Under the pieces are notes generated by a model. The model saw only the letters and a list, made by a program, of their open reading frames with translations. It was not told the origin of the DNA and searched no databases. The position numbers and the translations under genes are program-made. Below, in pieces: positions 7,843 to 14,358 of a stretch of DNA of 14,358 nt (position 1 is its first letter; every line of letters starts with the position of its first letter). Source of the DNA: an uncultured Gammaproteobacteria bacterium (lineage in GTDB: Bacteria; Pseudomonadota; Gammaproteobacteria; Pseudomonadales; UBA5518); the NCBI GenBank assembly GCA_903921135.1, contig CAIXOY010000086.1:1-14358 (forward strand). Direction: 5' to 3'.

Positions 7843-9195
7843 GTGCGCCCTGACGAACCCTTCGAACGCCTGCTGGAGCAGCATCCTGCTGCCCGACGCT
7901 GGGTAGTCGCTTTCAGCGGTGGCATGGACTCCCTCGTCCTCCTTGACCTGTGCCAGCGGTTTCTCGCCGGTCGCGAGGCCGCGCCCCGTCTGGAGGCGCT
8001 GCACGTCGATCATGCCGTGCATCCCGACTCGGCCGCATGGGCGGCTCGTTGCGCCGGGACTTGCGAGTCGCTCGGCGTTGTCTTCACTGCGCGCCGTGCT
8101 GAGGCAGGCTCCCCGGCAGAGGATCGGCTGCGACGGGCGCGTTATCAGGTGTTCGAGAGCTTCTGTCGTGAAGACGATCTACTTCTCCTCGCCCATCATC
8201 AGGAGGATCAGGCCGAAACCGTGCTGCTGCGACTGCTGCGCGGAGCCGGGCCCGCCGGGCTCGCGGGTATGCCGGCAAGCCGCCCCTGCGGTGCAGCCAC
8301 CCTGTGCAGGCCCCTGCTCGAGTGGCCGCGTGAGCGCCTTCGCGAGCATGCGGTATCCGCCGGGCTCGACTGGATCGAGGATCCCTCGAACGCGCAGGCG
8401 CACTACGCCAGAAATTATCTGAGACTGGAGATCATCCCGCGCCTGGAGGCGCGTTGGCCCGGCGCCGCCGCACGCATCGGGCGCGCTGCGGCGCACTGCG
8501 CCGATGCAGCGGCGATTTGCTCTGTGCGCGCCGACGAGGATCTCGCCCGCTGTGTGGAAACCGACCGCTTCGGCCAGCCTCGCTTGCGTCTCGCGCCGTG
8601 GCGCATGCTACCGCTCGCCCGCAGACGGATGGTGCTGCGTGAGTGGCTGAAGGCCGAGACCGAACAGGCCGCTGAAGCACGCTCGCTGGAAACCCTCGTC
8701 GCGGAGGTCATCGAGGCAGCCCCCGATCGCCAGCCCCGTCTTGTGATCGGTGCGATGGTGGTGCGGCGCTTTGATGACGCGCTCTATCTGTTGCCGCGTC
8801 GGGCGGACCGCGCGGCGGCTCCGCAGGGGTTCGAGATGGACGTCGGGCACGTAGGTCAGGTGGCCGGCGCGGGACGCGTGTCCTTGCTGCCAGAACCCGG
8901 CACGGGTGGGGTGCGTGCGGGGCAGCGCTATTCGGTGGTGTTCCGGAGCCCTGGCGTTATGTGCCGCCTGCAGGGGCGGCCCGCCAAGCCGTTGAAACAG
9001 GTGCTGGCCGAGGCCGGTGTGCCTCCGTGGCTGCGCGACGGTCTGCCCTTGCTGCTCGTCGACGGCCATCTCGCTGCGGTCGGTGGCGTGGGAATCTGCG
9101 AGGGTTTCGAGGCCGCGCCGGGGGAGCCCGGCGTCAGGCTGCTCTGGTCACCTGCTGATGTGGCACCCGTTCAGGCCGCTGTGGTCACCACTTGA
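7843..9195 (+). CDS. tilS: tRNA(Ile)-lysidine synthase
   Basis: TilS attaches lysine to C34 of the tRNA(Ile) with anticodon CAU, using ATP. This makes lysidine and switches the tRNA from Met to Ile decoding. The 450-residue product is full length (E. coli about 432). Its N-terminal PP-loop is VVAFSGGMDSLVLL, with SGGMDS at 25-30. It continues with ALHVDHAVHPDS, LLLLAHHQEDQAETVLLRLLRG and DWIEDPSNAQAHYARN, all characteristic of TilS. The C-terminal tRNA-binding domain ends with LKQVLAEAGVPPWLRDGLP followed by LLLVDGHLAAVGG. The start is a GTG five bases after the accA stop, with no strong ribosome-binding site, so coupling to accA is likely. The last 11 bases overlap the 3' end of the opposite-strand gene. 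Confidence 0.95.
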   Translation: MRPDEPFERLLEQHPAARRWVVAFSGGMDSLVLLDLCQRFLAGREAAPRLEALHVDHAVHPDSAAWAARCAGTCESLGVVFTARRAEAGSPAEDRLRRARYQVFESFCREDDLLLLAHHQEDQAETVLLRLLRGAGPAGLAGMPASRPCGAATLCRPLLEWPRERLREHAVSAGLDWIEDPSNAQAHYARNYLRLEIIPRLEARWPGAAARIGRAAAHCADAAAICSVRADEDLARCVETDRFGQPRLRLAPWRMLPLARRRMVLREWLKAETEQAAEARSLETLVAEVIEAAPDRQPRLVIGAMVVRRFDDALYLLPRRADRAAAPQGFEMDVGHVGQVAGAGRVSLLPEPGTGGVRAGQRYSVVFRSPGVMCRLQGRPAKPLKQVLAEAGVPPWLRDGLPLLLVDGHLAAVGGVGICEGFEAAPGEPGVRLLWSPADVAPVQAAVVTT

Positions 9196-9769
9196 GTGCC
9201 TCGATGGCCTTGGTTACTTCCGGACGAAGCACCAGCACCGTTTCCGGGCCGACAGAATCGATCACGATGTCATCCGAAAAGAGCAGGGCGCTGCCGGGGT
9301 AGACGTCCTTGCGCCGGCTGCCGGGTGCATACCCGAGTTCGTCGGACAGCCGCCTGGCCACCTGCACGTATTCGTCGAAAGCGAGTTCCGCCGTGGCGTA
9401 ATCCCCGAGCCTGAGCATTGCCCTCATCATCACCCGCTGCAGGGGCGCCCGCGCGTGAACGCTGAGCATTGCCCTCTGGGTGCGGCTCAGTTTGGGTTCT
9501 ATGCCGGCGAGTGCATCGGTGAGCTCGGCGGCCGAGATCTTGCGCTTGCCGCGCTCGCGGCGCTTGTCGTGCTGGATCGCGTCAACGATCGCACGCAGTT
9601 CGAGCATGATCTCGTCCAGATCGGTGCCCTCGAAATCCGCGATGCGTTCCTTGTTTTTCCACACCCGGCCGCGGTACTCGTCATTCCAGCAGCGCGCCAC
9701 AAGATCGTAGTTGCAGTAGTCTTCCTTGAGGACGCGGGTGTCGATCTCGATCAGGGGTTCGGGCTGCAT
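9185..9769 (-). CDS. Conserved-looking hypothetical protein with a possible TPR/BTAD-like helical segment
   Basis: I do not recognise this 194-residue protein. It has no signal peptide, membrane segment, Cys cluster or known catalytic motif, so it is probably cytosolic. An acidic, aromatic N-terminus (IEIDTRVLKEDYCNYDLVAR, then CWNDEYRG) leads to a strongly basic patch (QHDKRRERGKRK, about residues 65-76). A helical region follows at about 95-147. Its pattern LGDYATAELAFDEYVQVARR followed by LSDELGYAP loosely resembles the end of TPR or BTAD repeats. The tail (LLFSDDIVIDSVGPETVLVL) looks like beta structure. Reality is supported by a good ribosome-binding site (AGAGG about six bases before the ATG), a plausible upstream promoter with a TTGACA box, and normal codon use. 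It runs against tilS with an 11-base tail-to-tail overlap. Function unknown. Confidence 0.8.
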   Translation of the reverse strand: MQPEPLIEIDTRVLKEDYCNYDLVARCWNDEYRGRVWKNKERIADFEGTDLDEIMLELRAIVDAIQHDKRRERGKRKISAAELTDALAGIEPKLSRTQRAMLSVHARAPLQRVMMRAMLRLGDYATAELAFDEYVQVARRLSDELGYAPGSRRKDVYPGSALLFSDDIVIDSVGPETVLVLRPEVTKAIEALKW

Positions 9770-9855
9770 CCATGACCTCTGCTGCGGGCTGCGCTCCGGG
9801 ACCTCACGGTGCCCGATGGGCCTTGCGCCTATACAGCAGGGCGCGAAGGCGGCGC

Positions 9856-9885
9856 ATTCTTTTCATCCCCAACTTTCGTTGTCAA
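9856..9885 (-). promoter_or_regulatory. Putative sigma70 promoter for the minus-strand hypothetical gene
   Basis: Reading the minus strand, a perfect TTGACA (-35, plus-strand 9880-9885) is followed after 18 bases by AAGAAT (-10, plus-strand 9856-9861; four of six matches to TATAAT). Transcription would start near 9849 and leave a leader of about 80 bases before the ATG. A second TATAGG preceded by TG lies closer to the gene (plus-strand 9831-9836) and could be an alternative. The -35 box is strong and the -10 box is fair. Confidence 0.45.
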
Positions 9886-9922
9886 GCCCGCTCGGCAGGC
9901 TCTCCCGGGCGTCTCGCGCTGC

Positions 9923-9952
9923 TTGCTGCGCGCACCGTCGATCGCCCATAAT
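9923..9952 (+). promoter_or_regulatory. Putative sigma70 promoter for the SRP RNA and dnaX
   Basis: A TTGCTG (-35, 9923-9928) and a CATAAT (-10, 9947-9952) are separated by 18 bases. The predicted transcription start near 9960 would give an SRP RNA precursor with about 20 leader bases. That is consistent with the 5' leader that RNase P removes from 4.5S RNA in E. coli. No terminator is evident before dnaX, so this promoter may also drive dnaX-ebfC-recR. Confidence 0.45.
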
Positions 9953-9979
9953 CCGCCGCCTCCTGTATGGGGCCCTTAT

Positions 9980-10097
9980 GGTGGTCCCGGTCGGTCCCCT
10001 CGCAACGCTAGGCAGCAAACCCCGCCAGGCCCGGAAGGGAGCAACGGTAGTTGCCGATGCGTGTGCCGGGGTGCGGCTGGCCGGGGCCGCCTCCACC
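9980..10097 (+). ncRNA. ffs: Bacterial small signal recognition particle RNA (4.5S RNA)
   Basis: The SRP RNA binds Ffh to target nascent membrane proteins to the Sec or YidC machinery. The sequence CGCAACGCTA at 10001-10010 is identical to a segment of E. coli 4.5S RNA. The Ffh-binding domain IV hairpin is clear (CCAGGCCCGGAAGGGAGCAA), with the GGAA tetraloop at 10033-10036. Downstream, GCGTGTGCCGGG also matches. The ends pair as expected for the long rod: GGTGG at 9980-9984 with CCACC at 10093-10097, and CCCGGTCGGTC from 9986 with GCTGGCCGGGG, allowing G-U pairs. The exact mature ends are estimated and the 5' end could lie nearer 9969. The rod is the short gammaproteobacterial type, without an Alu domain. 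Confidence 0.95.
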
Positions 10098-10137
10098 CCA
10101 TCAGGTCGTGCCTCCACCCGGAACCAGTCCCCACGCC

Positions 10138-11871
10138 ATGAGTTACCAGGTACTCGCGCGCCGTTGGCGTCCGCAGACCTTCGAACAGATGGTCGGGCAG
10201 GAGCACGTGCTGCGTGCCCTGGTCAACGCGCTGGGCAGCAATCGGCTCCATCATGCCTACCTGTTGACGGGCACCCGCGGCGTGGGCAAGACCACGCTCG
10301 CCCGGCTCATTGCCAAATGCCTCAACTGCGAGCAGGGCGTCTCCGCGACACCCTGTGGGGTGTGCAGCGCTTGCCGGGAGATCGCCGACGGCCGTTTTGT
10401 CGATCTGCTGGAAGTCGACGCGGCGTCGCGCACCAAGGTCGAGGATACGCGCGAACTGCTGGAGAACGTTCTCTACGCGCCTGCACGGGGGCGTTACAAG
10501 GTGTACCTCATCGACGAGGTGCACATGCTCTCTGGCCACTCCTTCAACGCGCTCCTCAAAACCCTCGAAGAGCCGCCGCCGCACGTCAAATTCCTGCTGG
10601 CCACCACGGATCCGCAGAAGTTACCCGCGACGGTGCTGTCCCGTTGTCTGCAGTTACACCTTCGAAACCTGTCACCCGAGCAGATAACGGACCATCTCGA
10701 GCGCATTCTGGCGGCAGAGGGACTCGAGGGCGAGCGCGCCGGGCTCTGGCAGATCGCCATCGCAGCCCAAGGCAGTATGCGCGATGCCCTCAGTCTGACA
10801 GACCAGGCGATCGCGCATGGCGGGGGCAAGGTTGCCGCCGCCACTGTCAGCGAGATGCTCGGCTATGTGGAACGCGAGCAACTGCGTGTACTGCTCGATG
10901 CCCTGCTGGCGGCGGACGCGTCGCGGGTGCTGGGAGCCGTGGAGTCGCTGGCCACGCAGGGTGCGGACTGCGAGCGCGTGCTGGCCGAGGTGCTCGCTGA
11001 ACTCCATCGCATAGCTCTGGTGCAGGCCGTACCGGCTGCGATCGAGTCCGTCCACGGTGATCGGGAACAGACGCAGGCGTGGGCATCTGCCGCCACGCAG
11101 GCAGATCTGCAGTTGTATTACCAGATAGGGCTGCAGTGCCGCCGTGACATGCCCTACGCCCCGGATGCGCGCAGCGGGCTGGAGATGGCACTTCTGCGGA
11201 TGCTTGCGTTCCGTCCCGCATCCGCCCCGCCCTCGGCTGCCCTGCCCACCCCGACCGCTCCCGCGCGGGAGGTGGCGGGCCCGGCAAAAAAGCCTGATCC
11301 GCCGGAGACCCGGCCGCCAGAGGCACGCCGGGCCCCGGATGCCGTATCACCGCTCCCCGCGCCGCAGGTGTTGGAAGAGGTTTCCCTGCCGGAAACATCT
11401 CCCGAGCTGCCTCCGGAGCCCGGCCCGGAACCTGTAGCACCTGCAGCGCTCGCCGCACTTGATGCCACAAACTGGGCGGCCTTGCTCGAGATTCTGCCTC
11501 TGGCGGGTATGGCGCGAAGCCTCGCCATGCACGCATTACCCCGAGAAACAGACGGCACGCGCGTGGTGCTCGACCTGAGCGCCGGGCATGCGAGCCTTGC
11601 ATCTGCGGCTGCGACGGAGCGCCTCGCCGGCGCCCTTGCAGCGCACTTCGGAGAGGGCGTCGACATCAGCCTGAGGACAGCCGAGCCCGCGGGCGAAACA
11701 CCGGCTGCCCGCGAGGCGCGCCTCATCGAGGAGCGACGGGTGAGTGCGGTCCTGCGCATCGAGCAGGATCCAAATGTGCGTCTGCTGCTCGATACTTTCG
11801 CCGGTCGCCTGCTTCGTGACAGCATCCGCCCCGTCGAAACCCCGGCGTGTGCGGCGGAAAGAGGAAATTGA
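10138..11871 (+). CDS. dnaX: DNA polymerase III subunit tau (gamma by frameshift)
   Basis: DnaX forms the core of the clamp loader. Full-length tau (577 residues here) also links the polymerase cores to the DnaB helicase. The start MSYQVLARRWRPQTFEQMVG is the usual family N-terminus and sets the ATG at 10138, although the frame stays open upstream. Visible motifs are Walker A GTRGVGKT (45-52), zinc-binding C64, C73, C76 and C79, Walker B LIDEVH (124-129), sensor-1 LLATTDPQ and the arginine finger SRC (R169). A Pro-rich linker (about 360-440) is followed by the tau-specific region from about 440 (LDATNWAALLEILPLAG), expected to contact DnaE. Codons 383-385 form a slippery sequence; a -1 shift there would yield a 386-residue gamma. 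The gene lies about 40 bases after the SRP RNA and one base before ebfC. Confidence 0.97.
   Translation: MSYQVLARRWRPQTFEQMVGQEHVLRALVNALGSNRLHHAYLLTGTRGVGKTTLARLIAKCLNCEQGVSATPCGVCSACREIADGRFVDLLEVDAASRTKVEDTRELLENVLYAPARGRYKVYLIDEVHMLSGHSFNALLKTLEEPPPHVKFLLATTDPQKLPATVLSRCLQLHLRNLSPEQITDHLERILAAEGLEGERAGLWQIAIAAQGSMRDALSLTDQAIAHGGGKVAAATVSEMLGYVEREQLRVLLDALLAADASRVLGAVESLATQGADCERVLAEVLAELHRIALVQAVPAAIESVHGDREQTQAWASAATQADLQLYYQIGLQCRRDMPYAPDARSGLEMALLRMLAFRPASAPPSAALPTPTAPAREVAGPAKKPDPPETRPPEARRAPDAVSPLPAPQVLEEVSLPETSPELPPEPGPEPVAPAALAALDATNWAALLEILPLAGMARSLAMHALPRETDGTRVVLDLSAGHASLASAAATERLAGALAAHFGEGVDISLRTAEPAGETPAAREARLIEERRVSAVLRIEQDPNVRLLLDTFAGRLLRDSIRPVETPACAAERGN
11268..11340 (+). 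promoter_or_regulatory. Programmed -1 ribosomal frameshift signal in dnaX
   Basis: The slippery heptamer A AAA AAG lies at 11286-11292 in the correct reading phase (codons GCA AAA AAG). After a -1 slip the next codons are GCC and then TGA at 11295-11297, so gamma would end Lys-Lys-Ala. A Shine-Dalgarno-like GGAGGT (11268-11273) lies 12 bases upstream. Downstream pairing is possible: ATCCG 11297-11301 with CGGAT 11336-11340, enclosing CCCGGC 11309-11314 with GCCGGG 11327-11332. All three parts match the E. coli dnaX arrangement (internal Shine-Dalgarno, A AAA AAG, hairpin, and a stop two codons after the slip). The site is seen directly; its use is inferred from E. coli. Confidence 0.85.
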
Positions 11872-11872
11872 A

Positions 11873-12193
11873 GTGAAAGGGTGGCAGGAACTGATGCAGC
11901 AGGCGCAGGCCGTTCAGCAAAAGCTGAAGGCCGTTCAGGAGGAGGTCGCGCGTCTGGAAGTGCAGGGTGAGTCCGGAGGCGGGCTGGTCCGCGTACGGAT
12001 GACCGGCAGCCACGAGGTGCGCGGCATTCATATCGAGCGGTCCCTCTTCACCGAGGACCCGGCAGTCATCGAGGATCTGGTCGCCGCTGCCTGCAATGAT
12101 GCGGTCCGACGTCTCGGCGAACTCCAGCGCGACCGGCTTGCCGATGTCGCGGGCGGCCTCGGCTTGCCACCGGGCTTTCCGGCCGGATTCTGA
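11873..12193 (+). CDS. ebfC: YbaB/EbfC family nucleoid-associated protein
   Basis: YbaB/EbfC proteins are small dimeric DNA-binding proteins that coat the nucleoid and are almost always encoded between dnaX and recR. The 106-residue product follows the E. coli protein (109 residues) throughout. It has LMQQAQAVQQKLKAVQEEVA (the helical arm), LEVQGESGGGLVRVRMTG, SLFTEDPAVIEDLVAAACND and the C-terminal GLGLPPGFPAGF. The start is a GTG at 11873, one base after the dnaX stop, with GAGGAA about seven bases upstream. The frame is open further upstream, but that region is inside dnaX and the extension does not resemble the family. A role supporting RecR or recombination is suggested only by the neighbourhood. 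Confidence 0.95.
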   Translation: MKGWQELMQQAQAVQQKLKAVQEEVARLEVQGESGGGLVRVRMTGSHEVRGIHIERSLFTEDPAVIEDLVAAACNDAVRRLGELQRDRLADVAGGLGLPPGFPAGF

Positions 12194-12212
12194 CAACACG
12201 GGAACTGACTGC

Positions 12213-12809
12213 ATGCGCTTCGGTCCGGCAATCGACACCCTCATGGACGCGCTGCAGTGCCTGCCAGGCGTTGGGCCCAAATCGGCCCAGCGCATGACCA
12301 TGCACCTCCTGGAGCGGGATCGTCAGGGTGCATCTGCGCTTGCCGCGGCGCTTGCCATTGCGGTGGAACGGGTGGGGCGTTGCCGGCTCTGCCGGAACCT
12401 TAGCGAGGACAGCGTCTGCGCCATCTGTGCCAGCGAGCGTCGGGATCGCAGCACGCTCTGCATCGTCGAGACGCCTGCCGACGTCATTGCGGTGGAGCAG
12501 GCTGGCGGTTATCGCGGGCTCTACTTCGTCCTGCTAGGACGACTCTCGCCGATCGATGGCATCGGCCCTGCCGAACTGGGGCTCGATCTGCTCGCCGCAC
12601 GCGCGCGCGAAGAGGGTTTTCGCGAGGTGATCCTCGCGACCAACCCGACCGTCGAGGGCGAAGCGACGGCGTACTACATCACCGAGCAATTGCGTGCAGC
12701 CGGCGTTGCGGTGTCGCGTATAGCCCACGGCGTGCCGCTCGGAGGTGAGCTCGAGTACGTCGATGGCGGCACTCTTCAACATGCATTTCTCGGACGCAAA
12801 CCGGTTTGA
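12213..12809 (+). CDS. recR: Recombination mediator RecR
   Basis: RecR works with RecO and RecF to load RecA on single-stranded gaps coated with SSB. The 198-residue product matches the E. coli length (201). It carries a helix-hairpin-helix (LQCLPGVGPKSAQRM, about 14-28) and a zinc finger with C57, C60, C69 and C72 (CRLC then CAIC). A Toprim domain starts at LCIVETPADVIAVEQAGGY and includes LLGRLSPIDGIGP and ILATNPTVEGEATAYYI. The C-terminus is VSRIAHGVPLGGELEYVDGG then TLQHAFLGRKPV. The ATG at 12213 has GGGA nine bases upstream and lies 19 bases after ebfC. Its stop overlaps the TTG start of rnd. Confidence 0.97.
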   Translation: MRFGPAIDTLMDALQCLPGVGPKSAQRMTMHLLERDRQGASALAAALAIAVERVGRCRLCRNLSEDSVCAICASERRDRSTLCIVETPADVIAVEQAGGYRGLYFVLLGRLSPIDGIGPAELGLDLLAARAREEGFREVILATNPTVEGEATAYYITEQLRAAGVAVSRIAHGVPLGGELEYVDGGTLQHAFLGRKPV

Positions 12810-13948
12810 ATACCACGACGCCTGACACGCCCTCCTGGTCGTTGCTGCCGGATGCCGATGCATTGCGTAGTGCCGCGCAACGCTGCAAGGCATCGGGCGT
12901 GCTGGCACTCGACACCGAGTTCATGCGTGTCAGGACATTCCACGCCCAGGCCGCCTTGTTCCAGTTGTTCGACGGGGAGCAGTGCCATCTGGTCGATCCC
13001 CTCGCCATCGAGGATCTGTCGGCACTTGCTGACGTGCTGTCCGATACCTCTGTCACCAAGATCATGCATTCCTGCAGCGAGGACCTCGAGGTCTGCTCCC
13101 GCAGGCTGGGTGCATTGCCAGATCCGCTGATCGACACGCAGGTTCTCGCGGCCTTTTGCGGGCACGGCCTTTCCATCGGCTACCAGCGGCTCGTGGGCCT
13201 CGAGCTGGGCATCGAACTGGAGAAATCCGAAACCCGCACCGACTGGCTGCAGCGGCCGCTCTCCGGGGCGCAGCTGAAGTATGCCGCCGAGGATGTGCTT
13301 TACCTCCCGAGGCTGCACGCAGCCTTGAGCGCTCACCTCGCTGCTGATCCACGGAAGGCCGCCTGGGCCGCTGCCGAATGTGCGGCGATCGTGCCGCGTG
13401 CGCGAAACCGGGAGCCCGGCGTGGACCTCGGCAGCATTGGCGGCGCCTGGCGACTGGATCGTCCTCGCCTCGCAGCGCTGCGCGCACTCCATGCCTGGCG
13501 GGAGCGCGTGGCCCGTGAGCGCGATTTGCCCCGCAATTGGGTCGTGCCAGATGCAGCGCTGCTGCGCATGGCCGAGATGCCGGCGCTGGATGAGCGCGCA
13601 TTGTCTGGCGTGCCGGATCTCCCCGAGGCAGTACGCCGGCGCCATGGCAAGAATCTGGTATCAGAAATCGCCGCTGCGCTCGCGCTGGACGCAGGCGCTA
13701 TGCCCGAACCGGTGCCCCCGCCCCCCGGGCCCGCCGAAACCCGACGCGTGAAGGCGCTGCGGGCGCGGGTGCTGGAACACGCCGAGGCACTCGGCGTAGC
13801 GCCTGAGATGCTGGCGAAACGACGTGACCTCGAAGATCTGGTGCGACGGGCATCCACAGGAGAAGCCCCGGCCTCGCCGTTGCTGAACGGGTGGCGGCGC
13901 GAGGCCATCGGTGAATCCTTGTGGGAGCTTGCGAGGGCGTCCGTGTGA
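12806..13948 (+). CDS. rnd: Ribonuclease D with UUG start
   Basis: RNase D is a 3'-5' exoribonuclease that trims tRNA and other stable RNA precursors. The 380-residue product has the DEDDy exonuclease domain: D36 and E38 in LALDTEF, D93 in HSCSEDLEV, and Y159 and D163 in KYAAEDVLYL. The conserved KSETRTDWLQRPL lies just before the last motif. HRDC-type helical domains follow (about 210-290 and 310-375). The start is a TTG overlapping the recR stop (TTGA). Upstream, the frame hits a stop at 12746 with no ATG or GTG in between. Downstream, the next ATG or GTG would remove the first catalytic motif. E. coli rnd is also known to start with UUG. The start is therefore well supported despite a weak ribosome-binding site. 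Confidence 0.95.
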   Translation: MNTTTPDTPSWSLLPDADALRSAAQRCKASGVLALDTEFMRVRTFHAQAALFQLFDGEQCHLVDPLAIEDLSALADVLSDTSVTKIMHSCSEDLEVCSRRLGALPDPLIDTQVLAAFCGHGLSIGYQRLVGLELGIELEKSETRTDWLQRPLSGAQLKYAAEDVLYLPRLHAALSAHLAADPRKAAWAAAECAAIVPRARNREPGVDLGSIGGAWRLDRPRLAALRALHAWRERVARERDLPRNWVVPDAALLRMAEMPALDERALSGVPDLPEAVRRRHGKNLVSEIAAALALDAGAMPEPVPPPPGPAETRRVKALRARVLEHAEALGVAPEMLAKRRDLEDLVRRASTGEAPASPLLNGWRREAIGESLWELARASV

Positions 13949-14208
13949 GCCGCTTGCTCTGTGCGGTCTTCCGCTCCCGGCGCAATGCCGATACCTATCT
14001 TTTCGTCGATCACCAGGAGGGTTTCGCCCGCGTCCCCGAGCCCCTGTTGCGGGAGTTCGGTGCTGCCGAGCGTGCGATGACCCTTGCACTTACGCCGGAG
14101 CGTCGTCTTGCTCGGGCCGATGCTGCCGATGTCCTGCGGTGCATCCGGGAAAACGGTTTCTACCTGCAGCTGCCCCCTGCTGCCGCTGATCGGCCGGGAG
14201 TGTCCTGA
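13945..14208 (+). CDS. ycgL: YcgL domain protein (DUF709)
   Basis: This is a small cytosolic protein of the YcgL family, found mainly in Gammaproteobacteria and of unresolved biochemical role. The 87-residue product shows the family pattern: CAVFRSRRNADTYLFVDHQE, GFARVPEPLLREFG and ENGFYLQLPPA. The start is a GTG (13945-13947) overlapping the rnd stop (GTGA), with a strong GAGGG seven bases upstream (13933-13937). The linkage to rnd recurs in gammaproteobacterial genomes to my knowledge, which suggests co-expression but proves no shared function. Family identity is confident; activity is unknown. Confidence 0.9.
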   Translation: MSRLLCAVFRSRRNADTYLFVDHQEGFARVPEPLLREFGAAERAMTLALTPERRLARADAADVLRCIRENGFYLQLPPAAADRPGVS

Positions 14209-14209
14209 G

Positions 14210-14358
14210 ATGCAGACCACCACGGACTACATCATGGCGTGGTCCATCTACCTGCTCTCCGCCGTCGCGGTGATGGTGGTGTTCTGGCGTTTGACGGCAG
14301 GCGCATGGGGCTGGTTGCGCGACGCGCTCCGGGTGATTCTGGCCGTCGTGATGTTCAC
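14210..14358 (+). CDS. Small inner-membrane protein, 3' end beyond the window
   Basis: An ATG two bases after the ycgL stop, with GGGAG about nine bases upstream, opens a frame that stays open to the window edge (about 49 residues visible). The N-terminus is short (MQTTTDYIMAW). A hydrophobic helix follows (SIYLLSAVAVMVVFW), then a short segment with Arg and Asp (RLTAGAWGWLRDALR) and the start of a second hydrophobic helix (VILAVVMF). I read it as a multi-span membrane protein translated with ycgL. I do not recognise a family, and no function can be given from this fragment. Confidence 0.7.
   Translation, partial: MQTTTDYIMAWSIYLLSAVAVMVVFWRLTAGAWGWLRDALRVILAVVMF

Noticed and set aside
9181..9191. 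GTGGT-C-ACCAC inverted repeat at the tilS end
   Set aside because: The arms are five bases with a one-base centre, too short to form a terminator, and no T-run is present on either strand.
10051..10137. Upstream extension of dnaX by 29 codons
   Set aside because: The extension translates the 3' part of the SRP RNA gene, is Pro-rich, and the family begins at MSYQVLARRW.
11744..11872. Upstream extension of ebfC into dnaX
   Set aside because: The extra residues do not resemble the family, whereas the GTG at 11873 has a good ribosome-binding site and gives the normal length.
1..14358. CRISPR arrays, insertion sequences, tRNA genes, phage genes
   Set aside because: No spaced direct repeats, transposase motifs, tRNA-like cloverleaf or phage proteins were seen. 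All long stretches are accounted for by housekeeping genes.

Overview
The window is a dense, high-GC housekeeping segment of a Gammaproteobacterium. It holds a truncated bamA, a complete skp-fabZ-rnhB-dnaE-accA-tilS series, a bacterial small SRP RNA directly ahead of dnaX-ebfC-recR, and rnd followed by a YcgL-family gene. YcgL is essentially a gammaproteobacterial family, and the protein sequences resemble their E. coli and Pseudomonas counterparts closely. Nothing looks like a phage, insertion sequence or CRISPR array.

Layout. Positions 1-2116 hold the 3' part of bamA and the periplasmic chaperone gene skp: outer-membrane protein assembly. Positions 2223-9195 hold fabZ, rnhB, dnaE, accA and tilS on the plus strand: fatty acid synthesis, replication, RNA-DNA repair and tRNA modification. 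Positions 9185-9769 hold one minus-strand gene of unknown function whose 3' end overlaps the end of tilS. Positions 9770-9979 are a divergent intergenic region with a plausible promoter in each direction. Positions 9980-14208 hold the SRP RNA, dnaX with an E. coli-like programmed -1 frameshift site, ebfC, recR, rnd with a UUG start, and ycgL. These are packed with overlaps or gaps of at most about 40 bases. A membrane protein gene begins at 14210 and runs off the end.

Most striking point. In typical Gammaproteobacteria the order is bamA-skp-lpxD-fabZ-lpxA-lpxB-rnhB-dnaE-accA. Here all three lipid A biosynthesis genes (lpxD, lpxA, lpxB) are missing, while every flanking gene is intact and in order. 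Each of the two junctions carries a perfect short inverted repeat. One is a free-standing 9-bp hairpin in the skp-fabZ gap. The other is an 8-bp hairpin running from the fabZ stop into the rnhB start codon. Either the lpx genes have moved elsewhere, or this is a didermic gammaproteobacterium that has lost canonical lipid A synthesis. The window alone cannot decide between these.
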